Below, piece by piece: positions 45,402-56,876 of a DNA stretch of 64,000 nucleotides. The position numbers and the translations under genes were made by a program. Every line of letters starts with the position of its first letter. Within the stretch, counting starts at the first letter, position 1. Under the pieces are notes generated by a model. The model did no database searches. It had not been told where the DNA came from and was given only the letters and a program-made list of their open reading frames with translations. Source of the stretch: Caulobacter sp. FWC26 (GTDB lineage Bacteria; Pseudomonadota; Alphaproteobacteria; Caulobacterales; Caulobacteraceae); the NCBI RefSeq assembly GCF_002742645.2, contig NZ_CP033875.1, positions 4,380,001-4,444,000 of the forward strand, read 5' to 3'.

Positions 45402-46148
45402 TCAGCGCTCAGCGCGCCGCGCGTCGATGGCGGGCGTTTGCGCCACGCCCAGGATGCGACCGCCTTTGGCGCCCTGCACGATCACCACCGTCACCAGGTC
45501 GGCGTCGGTCGCGGTCGGCAGGCGATAGAGCCTCGGCTTGCCGGCCCAGGGGCCAAGCTTGACCAATTCGCGGACGACGTTGCGGTGAACCAGGGTCTGG
45601 CCCTTGTTGTCGCCGCGCTTGATGGCGATGTCCTGCTCGCGCGGGTCGTAGCGGACCAGCCAGACCTCGCCGCCGCCGCGCGGGGCCGGGCCCGAGCCCA
45701 CCGCCACCCGGGTCTTGCCGATGAACTGCATGTCCGGCGGATTCAGGCGGGCGCGCGCTGCGCTCTTGACCAGATCCTCGACCGCCTCAGCCTTGGCGCC
45801 CGACGCCTGCACCCGGCCGGCCACCACCACCTGCGGCGTCGGCACGTCGCGCAGGGCGAACTTCTTGGCGTAGGCGCGCTGGCGCTCGGCGAAGACCGGC
45901 TTGGCGAAAGTGTCCTTCCAGCCCAGATAGTCCCAGTAGTCGACTGAATAGGTCAGGGCCAGCACACCGTCCTGCTCGGCCAGCTCGGCGGCGACCCGGT
46001 TGGCCTTGCCGCACGAGGAACAGCCTTGAGCCGTGAAGAGCTCGACCACCACGGGCGGCTTCTGGGCCCACGCGGCGCCCCCCGATGACAGGGTGGCGAC
46101 AACGCCGGACAGAACCAGGCTGAACAGGGGAAGGGCGACCTTACGCAT
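45402..46148 (-). CDS. DUF1223 thioredoxin-like exported protein
   Basis: A 248-residue exported protein of the DUF1223 family. A signal peptide (PLFSLVLSGVVATLSSGGAAWA) precedes VVVELFTAQGCSSCGKANRVAAELAE, a thioredoxin-like strand-helix with a CxxC pair (CSSC). YSVDYWDYLGWKDTFAKPVFAERQRAYAKKF and TPQVVVAGRVQASG are family-specific. The redox role is inferred from the CxxC and fold; the substrate is unknown. An in-frame GTG at 46157 is an alternative start. It is transcribed toward the sRNA pair. Confidence 0.88.
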   Translation of the reverse strand: MRKVALPLFSLVLSGVVATLSSGGAAWAQKPPVVVELFTAQGCSSCGKANRVAAELAEQDGVLALTYSVDYWDYLGWKDTFAKPVFAERQRAYAKKFALRDVPTPQVVVAGRVQASGAKAEAVEDLVKSAARARLNPPDMQFIGKTRVAVGSGPAPRGGGEVWLVRYDPREQDIAIKRGDNKGQTLVHRNVVRELVKLGPWAGKPRLYRLPTATDADLVTVVIVQGAKGGRILGVAQTPAIDARRAER

Positions 46149-46259
46149 TGGGCGCACTTAAGCCAAGAACGCCCCGGATGGCCGTTCACGAGGCCGTGAA
46201 TAGGGTCGTCATCTGGGAAGAAAACGACTCGACATCGTTGTGAGATCGCGTCGCACACG

Positions 46260-46297
46260 AAAACGGCCGGCCCCGCGAGGGACCGGCCGCCTTTTTT
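46260..46297. terminator. Terminator of acnA (bidirectional form)
   Basis: CGGCCGG (46264) pairs with CCGGCCG (46283), extended by CCCC/GGG. T-runs occur on both sides: TTTTTT on plus and TTTT on minus. It lies 20 bp after the acnA stop and between it and the DUF1223 promoter region. Confidence 0.8.
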
Positions 46298-46317
46298 CGA
46301 GTCGCTGAACGCGCGGC

Positions 46318-49005
<2,688 letters not shown>

Positions 49006-49188
49006 TTTCAAGGATCCTTCTCTGTCCACGGCCGCCCGAAAACCACTCCCGGAATCACGCGCAGATCGGAAGGGACACACAGGTTCCGCCTCCGCGCCGC
49101 GTACCACCCTGAACGACTGGAGGGGGGCGACCGGCCGCTTCTTAGCGCCGCCGTCGAGCAACGTCCATGTCACGAGCGGGGTCTTGGC

Positions 49189-49803
49189 GTGTTGAGAGTT
49201 GTTCTCATTAAAGATCTGGCGATCTCGCGCGGCGAGAGAACGCTGTTTTCGCAACTGGATCTGACACTTCGCGCCGGTGAGGCCGCCACGCTGGTGGGAC
49301 GAAATGGCGCGGGCAAGACCAGCCTTTTGCGCGCTGTCGCCGGCCTTTTGCGGCCAGCCGCAGGCTCGATCGCCTTCGAGGACGCGAACGGCGCCGTCGA
49401 GGCCGACATGGCGCGCGCGGACCAACTGCACATGCTGGGACACCAGGACGGTCTCAAATCGAGTCGCACGGCCTGGGAGGAACTGCGCTTCCAGACCCTG
49501 TGGACCGGCGGGACCGAGGAGAGCGCCCGCGCCGCCGCCCAGCGATTCGACCTGCGCCGCCTGCTGGACCTGGAGGTCCGCCGCCTCTCGGCCGGCCAGC
49601 GCCGCCGCCTGGCCCTGGCGCGCCTGGCCGCCAGCCCGCGGTCGCTCTGGCTGCTCGACGAACCGATGGCGCCGCTGGACGCAGGCCAGCGCGCCGCGTT
49701 CGGCGCGGTGATGGCCGAGCACATCGCCGGAGGCGGCATGATCCTGGCCTCGGTCCACGACCCCCTGCCCATCCCGGCCCGCAGTGTGGAGGTGGGCGCA
49801 TGA
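49189..49803 (+). CDS. ccmA: Heme exporter ATP-binding protein CcmA
   Basis: ATPase of the CcmABCD complex that loads heme on CcmE for cytochrome c maturation. The 204 residues contain Walker [10 protein letters not shown], the signature [14 protein letters not shown], Walker [13 protein letters not shown] and a switch His in ASVHDP. Small size and the sequence [22 protein letters not shown] are typical of CcmA. GTG 49189 (TTG 49192 next) gives the expected N-terminus; no ATG is close. Its stop overlaps the ccmB start (ATGA). Confidence 0.94.
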   Translation: MLRVVLIKDLAISRGERTLFSQLDLTLRAGEAATLVGRNGAGKTSLLRAVAGLLRPAAGSIAFEDANGAVEADMARADQLHMLGHQDGLKSSRTAWEELRFQTLWTGGTEESARAAAQRFDLRRLLDLEVRRLSAGQRRRLALARLAASPRSLWLLDEPMAPLDAGQRAAFGAVMAEHIAGGGMILASVHDPLPIPARSVEVGA

Positions 49804-50465
49804 GGGCGTTCGGAATCCTGTTGCGGCGGGAACTGGCCCTGGCCTGGGGCAAGGGAGGCGGACCGCTGCTGGCCCTGACCTTCTACGCCTGCGTCGTCGT
49901 GCTGCTGCCGATGGCGTCAGGCCGCGCGCCCGAACGCCTGGCCGCCATCGCGCCAGGCATCGCCTGGCTGGCCCTGGCCCTGGCGGCGCTGCTGTCGCTG
50001 GAGCGCCTGTTCGAGCGCGACTATGAAGACGGAACGCTCGACCTTCTGGCCATGGGCCCCGCGCCGCTGGAGGCCGTGGCGGTGGCCAAGTGCCTGGCCC
50101 AATGGCTCGCCACTGGCGCGCCGCTGGCGCTGGCCGCCCCGGTCGCGGCGCTGATGCTGGGCGCGGACCTGAAGGTCATGCCGCTTCTGGTGCTCTGCGC
50201 CCTGGCCGGAGGACTGGCCTTCGCCTTCCTGGGCGGCCTGGGCGCGGCCCTGGCCTTGGGCAGCAAACGCGGCGGCCTGCTGGTCGCGGTGATCGTGCTG
50301 CCGCTGTTCGCCCCGCCGGTGATCTTCGGCGCCGGCGCTCTGGACGGCTATGCGGCCGGCCTGCCCTGGACCGGCGGCCTTCTCTTCCTGCTGGCCTACA
50401 GCGCCGGGGCGGTGGCGCTGACCCCTCTGGCCATGGGCGCGGCCTGCCGCAACGCCCTGGATTAG
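49800..50465 (+). CDS. ccmB: Heme exporter protein CcmB
   Basis: Membrane subunit partnered with CcmA. The 221 residues have six hydrophobic helices. Family pattern: [34 protein letters not shown] at the N-terminus, then [24 protein letters not shown], and [41 protein letters not shown]. It is translationally coupled to ccmA by ATGA. The next ccm gene, ccmC, comes only at 52.3 kb after two unrelated genes. Confidence 0.94.
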   Translation: MRAFGILLRRELALAWGKGGGPLLALTFYACVVVLLPMASGRAPERLAAIAPGIAWLALALAALLSLERLFERDYEDGTLDLLAMGPAPLEAVAVAKCLAQWLATGAPLALAAPVAALMLGADLKVMPLLVLCALAGGLAFAFLGGLGAALALGSKRGGLLVAVIVLPLFAPPVIFGAGALDGYAAGLPWTGGLLFLLAYSAGAVALTPLAMGAACRNALD

Positions 50466-51355
50466 GGGGCCGGCGCGACGGTGGCCTGGAGGTCTCCGGG
50501 TTTCGCCTGGCGCTCGCCCAGAACCACCGCGAAGCTGCCGCCGATGATCAGCAGGCCACCGGCGAACAGAGCCGCTGTCAGATGGTCGCCGAACAGCAGG
50601 ACGCCGCAGGCCGCACCCATCAGCGGCTCTATATTGATGAACACGCCGGCGCTGGCCGCCCCGACCTGCGCCGCGCCGTACTGCCAGGCCGCCGTGGCCA
50701 ACAGGGTGGCCAGGACGCCCTGGGCGATGATCGCGCTCCATGCGGGCGCGCTGAGCGCCAGCTTCGGCGGACCGTGCATGACCAGGGCGATCGGCAGCAC
50801 CACCAGCGCGGCGACGATGATCGACACCGCCGGAATGGCCATCGGGTTGGGCGCGGGCGGCGCACGGCGCAGCACCAGAAGCCAGGTCAGGAAGAGGAAC
50901 AGCGCGGCGATCGACAGCGCCACGCCCAGGGGCGAGCTGGCGCCGTCGGGCTTTCCGGCGATCAGGGCCGCGCCCAGGGTGGCCGCCGCCACGCCGACCC
51001 AGGACAGGCGCGAGACCTTCTCGCCCAGCACCCGAGCGCTCACGGCGATCAGCGCCGGCATGGCGCCGACCAGCAGCGCCGCGACCGTGACGCTGACATG
51101 GGCCAGGCCCTCGAACTGGACCATGAAGGCCACGCCGTAGAGGGCGCCGGCCAGCAGCACGACCGGCGAGCGAAACAACGCCCGCACCTCCGGACGCCGC
51201 AGAGCGAAGGGGGCGGCGGCCACGGCGGCCACCAGGAAGCGCAGCAGCACCATGTGGGCCGCGTCTGCCTCCTGCAGGATCAGCTTGCCCGTGGGAAAGC
51301 CCAGCCCCCAACTGATCCCGGCCAGGGCCAGAGCGACGAACGCGAGCGATTTCAT
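50462..51355 (-). CDS. EamA/DMT family transporter
   Basis: A 297-residue drug/metabolite transporter-superfamily permease with ten predicted hydrophobic helices in two EamA repeats (about 5-140 and 150-285). The repeats show AGISWGLGFPTGKLIL and, in the second, IEPLMGAACGVLLFGDHLTAALFAGGLLIIGGSFAVV. Substrate unknown; relatives export amino acids or nucleotides. It converges on ccmB with a 4-bp overlap and interrupts the ccm locus on the opposite strand. Confidence 0.9.
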   Translation of the reverse strand: MKSLAFVALALAGISWGLGFPTGKLILQEADAAHMVLLRFLVAAVAAAPFALRRPEVRALFRSPVVLLAGALYGVAFMVQFEGLAHVSVTVAALLVGAMPALIAVSARVLGEKVSRLSWVGVAAATLGAALIAGKPDGASSPLGVALSIAALFLFLTWLLVLRRAPPAPNPMAIPAVSIIVAALVVLPIALVMHGPPKLALSAPAWSAIIAQGVLATLLATAAWQYGAAQVGAASAGVFINIEPLMGAACGVLLFGDHLTAALFAGGLLIIGGSFAVVLGERQAKPGDLQATVAPAP

Positions 51356-51574
51356 ACCAGGCTCCGACCGAAAGGTTCGCCGGGCGATCGCACGACGCGG
51401 GACGCATTTCTAGAGCCCGGCCGGGTCAGGGCGTGTCAGCTGCGGGGCACGCCAAAGCGAACAGGGTTACGCGCAATCGGCAAACATTGAATTTTGTTCA
51501 TATTCTTGGACATTTTCGCGCCATAACCGCGTGGCCAAGCTCCAGGCTCGGATTACGATCGGGAGCTCATAACC

Positions 51575-52228
51575 ATGCGTAAAACCTTTTCTCGCCTCGC
51601 CGTCACGGGCGCGGCTCTGTCGACCTTGATCGCCGGCGCGGCCCTCGCGCAGGTCCCGCCGCCGCCCGCCCCGCCGGCTCCCCCGCCGCCGCCGGAAGCG
51701 CCCCTCCCCCCGCTGCCTCCGCTGCCGATGGAAGGCATGATGGCCATGACCGGTCCGGGCATGGACATGATGATGATGCGCCACGGCCGCTCTGCGGACC
51801 CCGAAAAGCGCACCCAGCGCCTGCGCGACGTCCTGCAGCTGCGTCCGGATCAGGACGGCGCCCTCAAGGCGTTCGTCGAAGCGACCACCCCCAAGATCGA
51901 GATCAAGCGCGAGGTCGTCACCAAAGACAAGGCGGGCAAGAAGGACGGCGATACGCTGGAATGGTCCGAGCGCGCCCCGCCCACCACGCTCGAACGCCTC
52001 GACCGCATGACCAAGATGGCCGACGCCATGAAGAAGCGGGCCGACGCCACGCGCGCCTTCTACACGTCGCTGTCCCCCAGCCAGCAGAAGACCTTCGACG
52101 TGCTGGGCATGGGCGAGGGCGGCATGGGCGGCGACGAGCACATCGTCGTGCGGCGCTTCGACACCAAGGGCCCCGCCATGTTCAAGGGCGGCGACCGCAG
52201 GGTCATCATCCAGCGCAAGGTCGGCTGA
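51575..52228 (+). CDS. Periplasmic Spy/CpxP-like (LTXXQ) protein
   Basis: A 217-residue exported protein. A signal peptide (RKTFSRLAVTGAALSTLIAGAALA) is followed by a Pro-rich run (about 30-55), then a Met-rich patch (MEGMMAMTGPGMDMMMMRHG) that could bind copper or other soft metal. A helical region holds RTQRLRDVLQLRPDQDGALKAFVE and YTSLSPSQQKTFDVLG, an LTxxQ-like motif typical of Spy/CpxP periplasmic chaperones. Function is inferred. It sits between EamA and ccmC on the plus strand. The ATG at 51575 follows GGGAG. Confidence 0.75.
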   Translation: MRKTFSRLAVTGAALSTLIAGAALAQVPPPPAPPAPPPPPEAPLPPLPPLPMEGMMAMTGPGMDMMMMRHGRSADPEKRTQRLRDVLQLRPDQDGALKAFVEATTPKIEIKREVVTKDKAGKKDGDTLEWSERAPPTTLERLDRMTKMADAMKKRADATRAFYTSLSPSQQKTFDVLGMGEGGMGGDEHIVVRRFDTKGPAMFKGGDRRVIIQRKVG

Positions 52229-52323
52229 CCCAGGCCTCGGCGGAAGCGGCGTCCAGGGGCGTCGCTTCCCTCCGTAGCGATACGGCCATTGCCCGCGCGC
52301 GTCGCTCGCACTAAGCAGCCTGC

Positions 52324-53067
52324 ATGGACGCCCGCCACACGTTCGATTTCCTGACCAATCCCGAGCGGTTCATGGCCTTCTCGCGATGGGCCGCGCCGTG
52401 GCTTGGCGGACTGTCCGCAGCCGCCGCCGTCATCGGACTGCTCCTGACCTTCATGGTCCCCGAGGACTATCAGCAGGGCGACACAGTGCGGATGATGTTC
52501 ATCCACATCCCCGCCGCGTCGCTGTCGATGTTCATCTATCTCTGCCTGGGGATCGCCAGCCTGCTGTCGCTGGTGTTCCGGCATGTGCTGGCCGACCTGG
52601 CGGCCCAGGCGTGCGCGCCGATCGGCGCGGTCTATACGGCCCTGGCCCTGATCACCGGCTCGCTGTGGGGCCGCCCCATGTGGGGAACCTTCTGGGTCTG
52701 GGACGCGCGCCTGACCTCCGTGCTGGTCCTGCTGCTGTTCTATCTCGGCTACATGGCCCTGCGCGGCGCGCTCGAGGACGAGCAGAAGGCCGCCCGATCA
52801 GCCGCCATCCTGGCCTTGGTCGGCGTGATCAACCTGCCGGTCGTCAAGTTCTCGGTCGACTGGTGGAACACCCTGCACCAGGGCTCCTCGACCTTCTTCG
52901 CTGACAAGGGCGACCACCTGCCGGCAATCTACGCCTGGCCGGCGGTGTTCATGGCGCTGGCCTATCTCGGCGGCTTCGGCGCGCTGTGGCTGGTGCGCAT
53001 TCGCGCGCTGGTCTGGCGGCGCAAGGCCCGCAGCCTCTCGATGAAGCTGGCGGAGGGCGCGCGATGA
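52324..53067 (+). CDS. ccmC: Heme exporter protein CcmC
   Basis: Heme-handling membrane protein that forms the heme-CcmE adduct. The 247 residues include six helices and the tryptophan-rich WWD segment in LITGSLWGRPMWGTFWVWDARLTS. The conserved His ligands are in MMFIHIPAASLSMF and WWNTLHQGSSTF. The overall pattern is that of CcmC rather than the larger CcmF. Starts ATG 52324. Coupled by ATGA to ccmD. Confidence 0.95.
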   Translation: MDARHTFDFLTNPERFMAFSRWAAPWLGGLSAAAAVIGLLLTFMVPEDYQQGDTVRMMFIHIPAASLSMFIYLCLGIASLLSLVFRHVLADLAAQACAPIGAVYTALALITGSLWGRPMWGTFWVWDARLTSVLVLLLFYLGYMALRGALEDEQKAARSAAILALVGVINLPVVKFSVDWWNTLHQGSSTFFADKGDHLPAIYAWPAVFMALAYLGGFGALWLVRIRALVWRRKARSLSMKLAEGAR

Positions 53068-53231
53068 GCTTTGACTTCGACGCTGGCAAATACGCCATCT
53101 ACCTGTGGCCCGCCTTCGCCGTGTCGGCCGTGGCGTTCGCCTGGCTGATCGGCGACAGCCTGGCCACGGCCCGCCGCTGGCGTCGCGAGGCCGAGCGCTT
53201 GCAAGCCGAGTTTGACGAGCAGCGCCCGTGA
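53064..53231 (+). CDS. ccmD: Heme exporter protein CcmD
   Basis: A 55-residue small membrane subunit required to release holo-CcmE. It has one transmembrane helix (IYLWPAFAVSAVAFAWLIGDSLATA) followed by a charged cytoplasmic tail (RRWRREAERLQAEFDEQ), as in the family. Its start overlaps the ccmC stop and its stop overlaps the ccmG start, so the trio is coupled. ATG 53064 is chosen over the longer 81-residue reading inside ccmC. Confidence 0.9.
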   Translation: MSFDFDAGKYAIYLWPAFAVSAVAFAWLIGDSLATARRWRREAERLQAEFDEQRP

Positions 53232-53740
53232 AACGCTGGCTGGCCTTCTCGCCGCTGATCGTACTAGCGGCCCTGGCGGTGCTGTTCGCCGGCTATGCGC
53301 TCAAACGCGATCCGCGCGTCCAGCCCCAGGCCCTGGTCGGCAAACCCATGCCCGCCCTGTCGCTGCCCGATCTGGCGACCGGTCGCACCGAACCGATCCG
53401 GCAAGCGGGCGAGGGGCCGGTCCTGGTCAACTTCTTCGCCTCCTGGTGCGCGCCCTGCGAGGTCGAGCATCCGCAGCTGATGGCCCTGAAGGCCCAGGGC
53501 GTGAAAGTGGTTGGCGTCGCCTACAAGGACGCCCCAGCCAATACTCAGGCCTTCCTGACCCGGCTTGGCGACCCCTTCGCCGCCAAGCGCGTCGATCGCG
53601 ATGGCCGCGCGGGACTCGAATTCGGCGTCACCGGCGTGCCCGAGACCTATCTCGTCGGCTCCGACGGCATGATCATCGCCAAGCACACAGGCCCCCTGAC
53701 GCCCGAGGCGGCCGAGGACTTGCTGCGTCAGGCCAGATAA
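53228..53740 (+). CDS. ccmG: Cytochrome c biogenesis thioredoxin CcmG/DsbE
   Basis: Membrane-anchored periplasmic thioredoxin that reduces apocytochrome c before heme attachment. The 170 residues start with an anchor helix (AFSPLIVLAALAVLFAGYAL) and then the thioredoxin fold: VNFFASWCAPCEVEHPQL with the redox WCAPC, YKDAPANTQAFL, and VTGVPETYLV with the cis-Pro. GTG 53228 is the coupled start. ccmE, ccmF and ccmH do not follow and are not in the window. Confidence 0.95.
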   Translation: MKRWLAFSPLIVLAALAVLFAGYALKRDPRVQPQALVGKPMPALSLPDLATGRTEPIRQAGEGPVLVNFFASWCAPCEVEHPQLMALKAQGVKVVGVAYKDAPANTQAFLTRLGDPFAAKRVDRDGRAGLEFGVTGVPETYLVGSDGMIIAKHTGPLTPEAAEDLLRQAR

Positions 53741-53745
53741 CAGCG

Positions 53746-54129
53746 CTACCGGACGCAGGTCTTGGGCGAGGCGGTTTCGCGCTCCAGCCCCGCCATCAAC
53801 GCCAGAGCCTCGTCCTTGGAGACCGCGCGCAGCGGTCCCTGTCCCACAGCCAGCTGGTAGTCGCAGTCGAGAAGCTTGAACGGCGGTTTGTCGTCCGTCG
53901 GGTGACGCTCGATCAGCATGTGGTCGGCCGAGGCCCAGACGGACGTGACCTCGGTGATCAGCGTCTTGCGGTCCGGCGTTCGCACCCAGGTCTCGCCCTT
54001 GCCACCGACCGAGACGCGGTAGCCGTTCGCCAAGGTCTGATGGCTGGGCAGCATCGAGCCGACCATCGCGGCGATGAACACCGCGACCGCGCCCAGGACG
54101 ATCAGGAAGATGATCTTCTGCCGGTTCAT
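53746..54129 (-). CDS. Small protein with one membrane anchor, unknown
   Basis: A 127-residue protein not recognised. An N-terminal helix (KIIFLIVLGAVAVFIAAMVGSML) is probably an uncleaved anchor, placing the rest in the periplasm. The soluble part (ETWVRTPDRKTLITEVTSVWASADHMLIERHP) looks beta-rich, with two Cys (in LLDCDYQ and TCVR) that could pair. ATG 54129 follows GAGG; the longer reading adds an unrelated leader. It converges on ccmG with a 5-bp gap. Confidence 0.75.
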   Translation of the reverse strand: MNRQKIIFLIVLGAVAVFIAAMVGSMLPSHQTLANGYRVSVGGKGETWVRTPDRKTLITEVTSVWASADHMLIERHPTDDKPPFKLLDCDYQLAVGQGPLRAVSKDEALALMAGLERETASPKTCVR

Positions 54130-54188
54130 CGGGCCTCTCGTCGCCGCCTTCAGCGCCAGGTGCGCTTTCAAGTCGCGGAGCTACCGCG

Positions 54189-54225
54189 TTAACGCGGCGT
54201 TGACCATACTCGCCGACGCTCCATT
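54189..54225 (+). promoter_or_regulatory. CtrA-like site over a housekeeping-type promoter
   Basis: TTAA (54189), seven bases, then TTGA (54200) matches the CtrA box TTAA-N7-TTAA with one change. TTGACC at 54200 followed after 12 bases by GCTCCATT at 54218 fits the Caulobacter TTGACR/GCTANAWC promoter at five of seven fixed -10 bases. CtrA would overlap the -35 of the 54247 gene. Motif match only. Confidence 0.45.
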
Positions 54226-54246
54226 AACCATGTTAGCTTGCGAGTC

Positions 54247-54525
54247 ATGAGCACCGTTCGCCCCGCCGGTTGGCCCACCGTCCCGTCGAAAACGAGCTCG
54301 ACCCCCGCTGCGGGTCAGGGCGGCGCCTCGACGCGCGCGGCCTTCTTCCAGGCGGCCCTCGGCGACGCCGCGCCGACCCGTCCAGCCGCCGCGCCCTCGA
54401 CGGTGCAGATGCAGACCATGGCCCAGCCGCAGCAGCGCCAGGCGCCCCCGAAGCCGTTCGTGCAGCCCGACGCCCAGCCCACGAGGATCCTGCGTCCTGG
54501 GTCGCTTCTGAATATCGTGGTCTGA
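54247..54525 (+). CDS. Small Pro/Gln-rich protein, unknown
   Basis: A 92-residue protein not recognised. The N-terminal half is Ser/Thr/Ala/Pro-rich (STPAAGQGG), then FFQAALGDAAPTR. A Gln/Pro stretch (QMQTMAQPQQRQAPPKPF) precedes the C-terminal TRILRPGSLLNIVV. Probably largely disordered, with a short conserved-looking tail. No signal peptide. The upstream region carries a CtrA-like box, hinting at cell-cycle-timed expression (inference). Codon bias is like neighbours. Confidence 0.65.
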   Translation: MSTVRPAGWPTVPSKTSSTPAAGQGGASTRAAFFQAALGDAAPTRPAAAPSTVQMQTMAQPQQRQAPPKPFVQPDAQPTRILRPGSLLNIVV

Positions 54526-54545
54526 GACCTCGGAACCCTTTAGCT

Positions 54546-55106
54546 CTAGGCGGCCTTCTTGGCGGCCTTGTCTTTCTTGGGCTTCTTGTCCTTCTTCGGC
54601 TTCTCGGCCTTCGGAACCTTGGCCTTCTTGGCCTTGGGCTCGGCTTCCGCCGGATGAAGCTCGGCGCCGGCCATGTCGGACAGCAAATCCAGGAAACCGT
54701 CGCGCTTGCTCGGCTTCAGAAGCGCCAGGATGCGAGCGTCGGCCATGGCCACCATCGGACGGATCGTCTCCAGCGCCTCTCGGCCAGCCTCGGTCAGGCG
54801 CACGCTGTTGGCGCGGGCGTCCTCGCTGCTGCGCTGCCGTTCGAGATGGCCCTTGGTGATCATCCGGGCGACCATGTCAGCCAGGGTCGAGCGGTCGATG
54901 CCGGTGGCGCGGACCAGGGCCGTCTGCGTCACGCCCTCGTTCTCGGCCACGGCCGCCAGCACCGCGAACTGTCGTTGGGTGACGCCGGCGTCGCCGCACT
55001 CTTCGGCGTAGATGTCCAGGGCCAGCTGCAGAACGCGGTGAAGCAGATGACTTGGCGAGCGCTCCAGAAGCGTCGCGCCCTGCTTGTCGCCCTTCCCCTT
55101 CGCCAT
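54546..55106 (-). CDS. MarR-family regulator with Lys-rich tail
   Basis: A 186-residue winged-helix regulator of the MarR family. The core shows LLHRVLQLALDIYAEECGDAGVTQRQFAVLAAV, the recognition region TQTALVRATGIDRSTLADMVARMITKGHLERQR and the wing SSEDARANSVRLTEAGREALE. After about residue 140 a tail of Pro/Lys/Ala repeats (PKKDKKPKKDKAAKK) is added, which may strengthen DNA contact. Ligand and targets unknown. ATG 55106 is chosen; ATG 55133 is in frame and possible. Confidence 0.88.
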   Translation of the reverse strand: MAKGKGDKQGATLLERSPSHLLHRVLQLALDIYAEECGDAGVTQRQFAVLAAVAENEGVTQTALVRATGIDRSTLADMVARMITKGHLERQRSSEDARANSVRLTEAGREALETIRPMVAMADARILALLKPSKRDGFLDLLSDMAGAELHPAEAEPKAKKAKVPKAEKPKKDKKPKKDKAAKKAA

Positions 55107-55228
55107 CGTCGCCGCCCCCATTCGCTCGGCCATGCTCGGCCAACGGATGAAGGCTAGCATCCGAACACGTCGGTTTGACGACAAAGGTCCGTGGACGGCT
55201 CAACAGCCGCCATGGCGCCAGGGACGGA

Positions 55229-55840
55229 CTAGAACCCCGCGTCCGGCGGCTCGGCGCCCTTGGGATCGTCGCCCTTGGCCATATGCTTCATCATGAACGG
55301 CAACTGTGTAGCGACGAACACCAGCGCGACCGGAAGCAGGGCCAGCCGGAACTTGACCCAGGTGTCGGTGTCCTGGGTGTTGCGCACCACCTCGTTGACG
55401 ATGGCCACCAGCGCGAAATAGGCGCCGTAGCGCAGGGTCAGGGTGCGCCAGGCCGCGTCGGGCAGATGAAGAGCCTCGCCCATGATCACCTTGAGGGGCT
55501 GGCGCTTCATCAGCACGCCGCCGACCAGGAAGGCCGCCAGAGCCAGATTGATCACCGTCACCTTGATCTTCACGAACACGTCGGAGTGGAAGATCAGGCC
55601 CAGGGTCCCGAAAACCAGCGCCATGCCGCCGAAGAACAGCGGCAGGATAGCCAGACGCCGCTCGACGGCGTAGCCGATCGCCAGGGCGGCGGCCGACGCC
55701 GCGACCAGCACCCAGGTCGCCTTCTGGAAGTCCTTGGTGACGAAATAGGCCACGCCGAACGCGATGGCCGCGCCATAGTCGACGACCGTCCGAACCCAGC
55801 CGCTGTTCTTTTTAGGAGCCTCTGCGGGCGCTTCGCTCAC
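55229..55840 (-). CDS. ispZ: Inner membrane septation protein IspZ/YciB
   Basis: A 203-residue multi-pass membrane protein of the YciB/IspZ family linked to cell division and envelope integrity. Hydrophobic helices run through the protein; typical segments are VVDYGAAIAFGVAYFVTKDFQKATWVL, ERRLAILPLFFGGMALVFGTLGLIFHSDVFVKIKVTVIN, and WRTLTLRYGAYFALVAIVNEVVRNTQDTDTWVKFR. It starts 4 bp downstream of the ftsY stop, so ftsY-ispZ form an operon, a conserved alphaproteobacterial order. Confidence 0.95.
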   Translation of the reverse strand: MSEAPAEAPKKNSGWVRTVVDYGAAIAFGVAYFVTKDFQKATWVLVAASAAALAIGYAVERRLAILPLFFGGMALVFGTLGLIFHSDVFVKIKVTVINLALAAFLVGGVLMKRQPLKVIMGEALHLPDAAWRTLTLRYGAYFALVAIVNEVVRNTQDTDTWVKFRLALLPVALVFVATQLPFMMKHMAKGDDPKGAEPPDAGF

Positions 55841-55843
55841 GGA

Positions 55844-56785
55844 TCAATCCTTCAGGCCGACGAGTGAGCGGGAAAACGCCCGGGCGTCGAAAGGTTGCAG
55901 GTCCTCGACGCCCTCGCCGACGCCGATCAGCTTGATCGGGCTGTCGGAGGCGCGCGCCACGGGCACCAGGACGCCGCCGCGCGCCGTGCCGTCCAGCTTG
56001 GTCATGACAATGCCCGAGACCCCGACCTGACCGCCGAAGATCTTCTCTTGGGCAAGCGCGTTGCGGCCGACGGTGGCGTCCAGCACCAGAAGCGTCTCGT
56101 GCGGATAATCCGGATCGACCTTCTTCACGACGCGGATGACCTTCAGGAGTTCGTCCATCAGGCCCTGCTTGTTTTGCAGTCGACCGGCGGTGTCGATCAG
56201 CACCACGTCATAGTGCTCGGCCTTGGCCCGCTCGACGGCCTCGTAGGCCAGGGCGGCGGCGTCCGAACCGGTGGGCTTGGACATGAAGTCGGCGCCCGCG
56301 CGGTCGGCCCAGACCTTCAACTGCTCGACGGCGGCGGCGCGGAAGGTGTCGCCGGCGGCGATCAGGACACGAGCGCCCTTCTCGGTCAGGTCCGCAGCGA
56401 TCTTGCCCAGCGTGGTGGTCTTGCCCGATCCGTTCACGCCAATGAACAGCACGACATAGGGGCGGGGACCATTGAGCGGGTCAAAGTCGCCCTGACGGTC
56501 GGAAAGCTCGGCGGCGATCAACTCGGCCAGGGCTTCCTTGACCTCTTCGTCGGTCGACGACTTGCCAAAGCGCGCCTTGCCGAAGGCCTCGGTGATGCGC
56601 GCGGCGATCTGCGGGCCAAGATCGGCCTCGATCAGCATCTCCTCCAGCGCGTCCAGCTGCGCCTGGTCCAGAGGCTTCTTGGTGAAGACCCCCGTGACCT
56701 GCTCGGTCATCGCCTGGGAGGACCGGGTCAGACCGGACGTCAGGCGCTGGAACCAGCCTTTTTTCTGCTCGGGCTTATCGCTCAT
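55844..56785 (-). CDS. ftsY: SRP receptor FtsY
   Basis: GTPase receptor for SRP at the inner membrane. The 313 residues start with a short basic N-terminus (KPEQKKGWFQRLTSGLTRSS), an NG domain with GVNGSGKTTTLGK (P-loop), DTFRAAA, LIDTAGRLQNKQGLM and TKLDGTARGG, and GVGEGVEDLQPFDA at the end. It lacks the long acidic A domain of E. coli FtsY, as is usual in alphaproteobacteria. Partner Ffh is encoded at 33.8-35.3 kb. Followed by ispZ. Confidence 0.96.
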   Translation of the reverse strand: MSDKPEQKKGWFQRLTSGLTRSSQAMTEQVTGVFTKKPLDQAQLDALEEMLIEADLGPQIAARITEAFGKARFGKSSTDEEVKEALAELIAAELSDRQGDFDPLNGPRPYVVLFIGVNGSGKTTTLGKIAADLTEKGARVLIAAGDTFRAAAVEQLKVWADRAGADFMSKPTGSDAAALAYEAVERAKAEHYDVVLIDTAGRLQNKQGLMDELLKVIRVVKKVDPDYPHETLLVLDATVGRNALAQEKIFGGQVGVSGIVMTKLDGTARGGVLVPVARASDSPIKLIGVGEGVEDLQPFDARAFSRSLVGLKD

Positions 56786-56876
56786 CCGCGCCCCTTTAGT
56801 CGAACGGGCGAAAGTGTAAATCAGGATTTAACGGGCGATGGTTAGCGCCACGCGCGGACCCATGCGAAGAAGAGGC

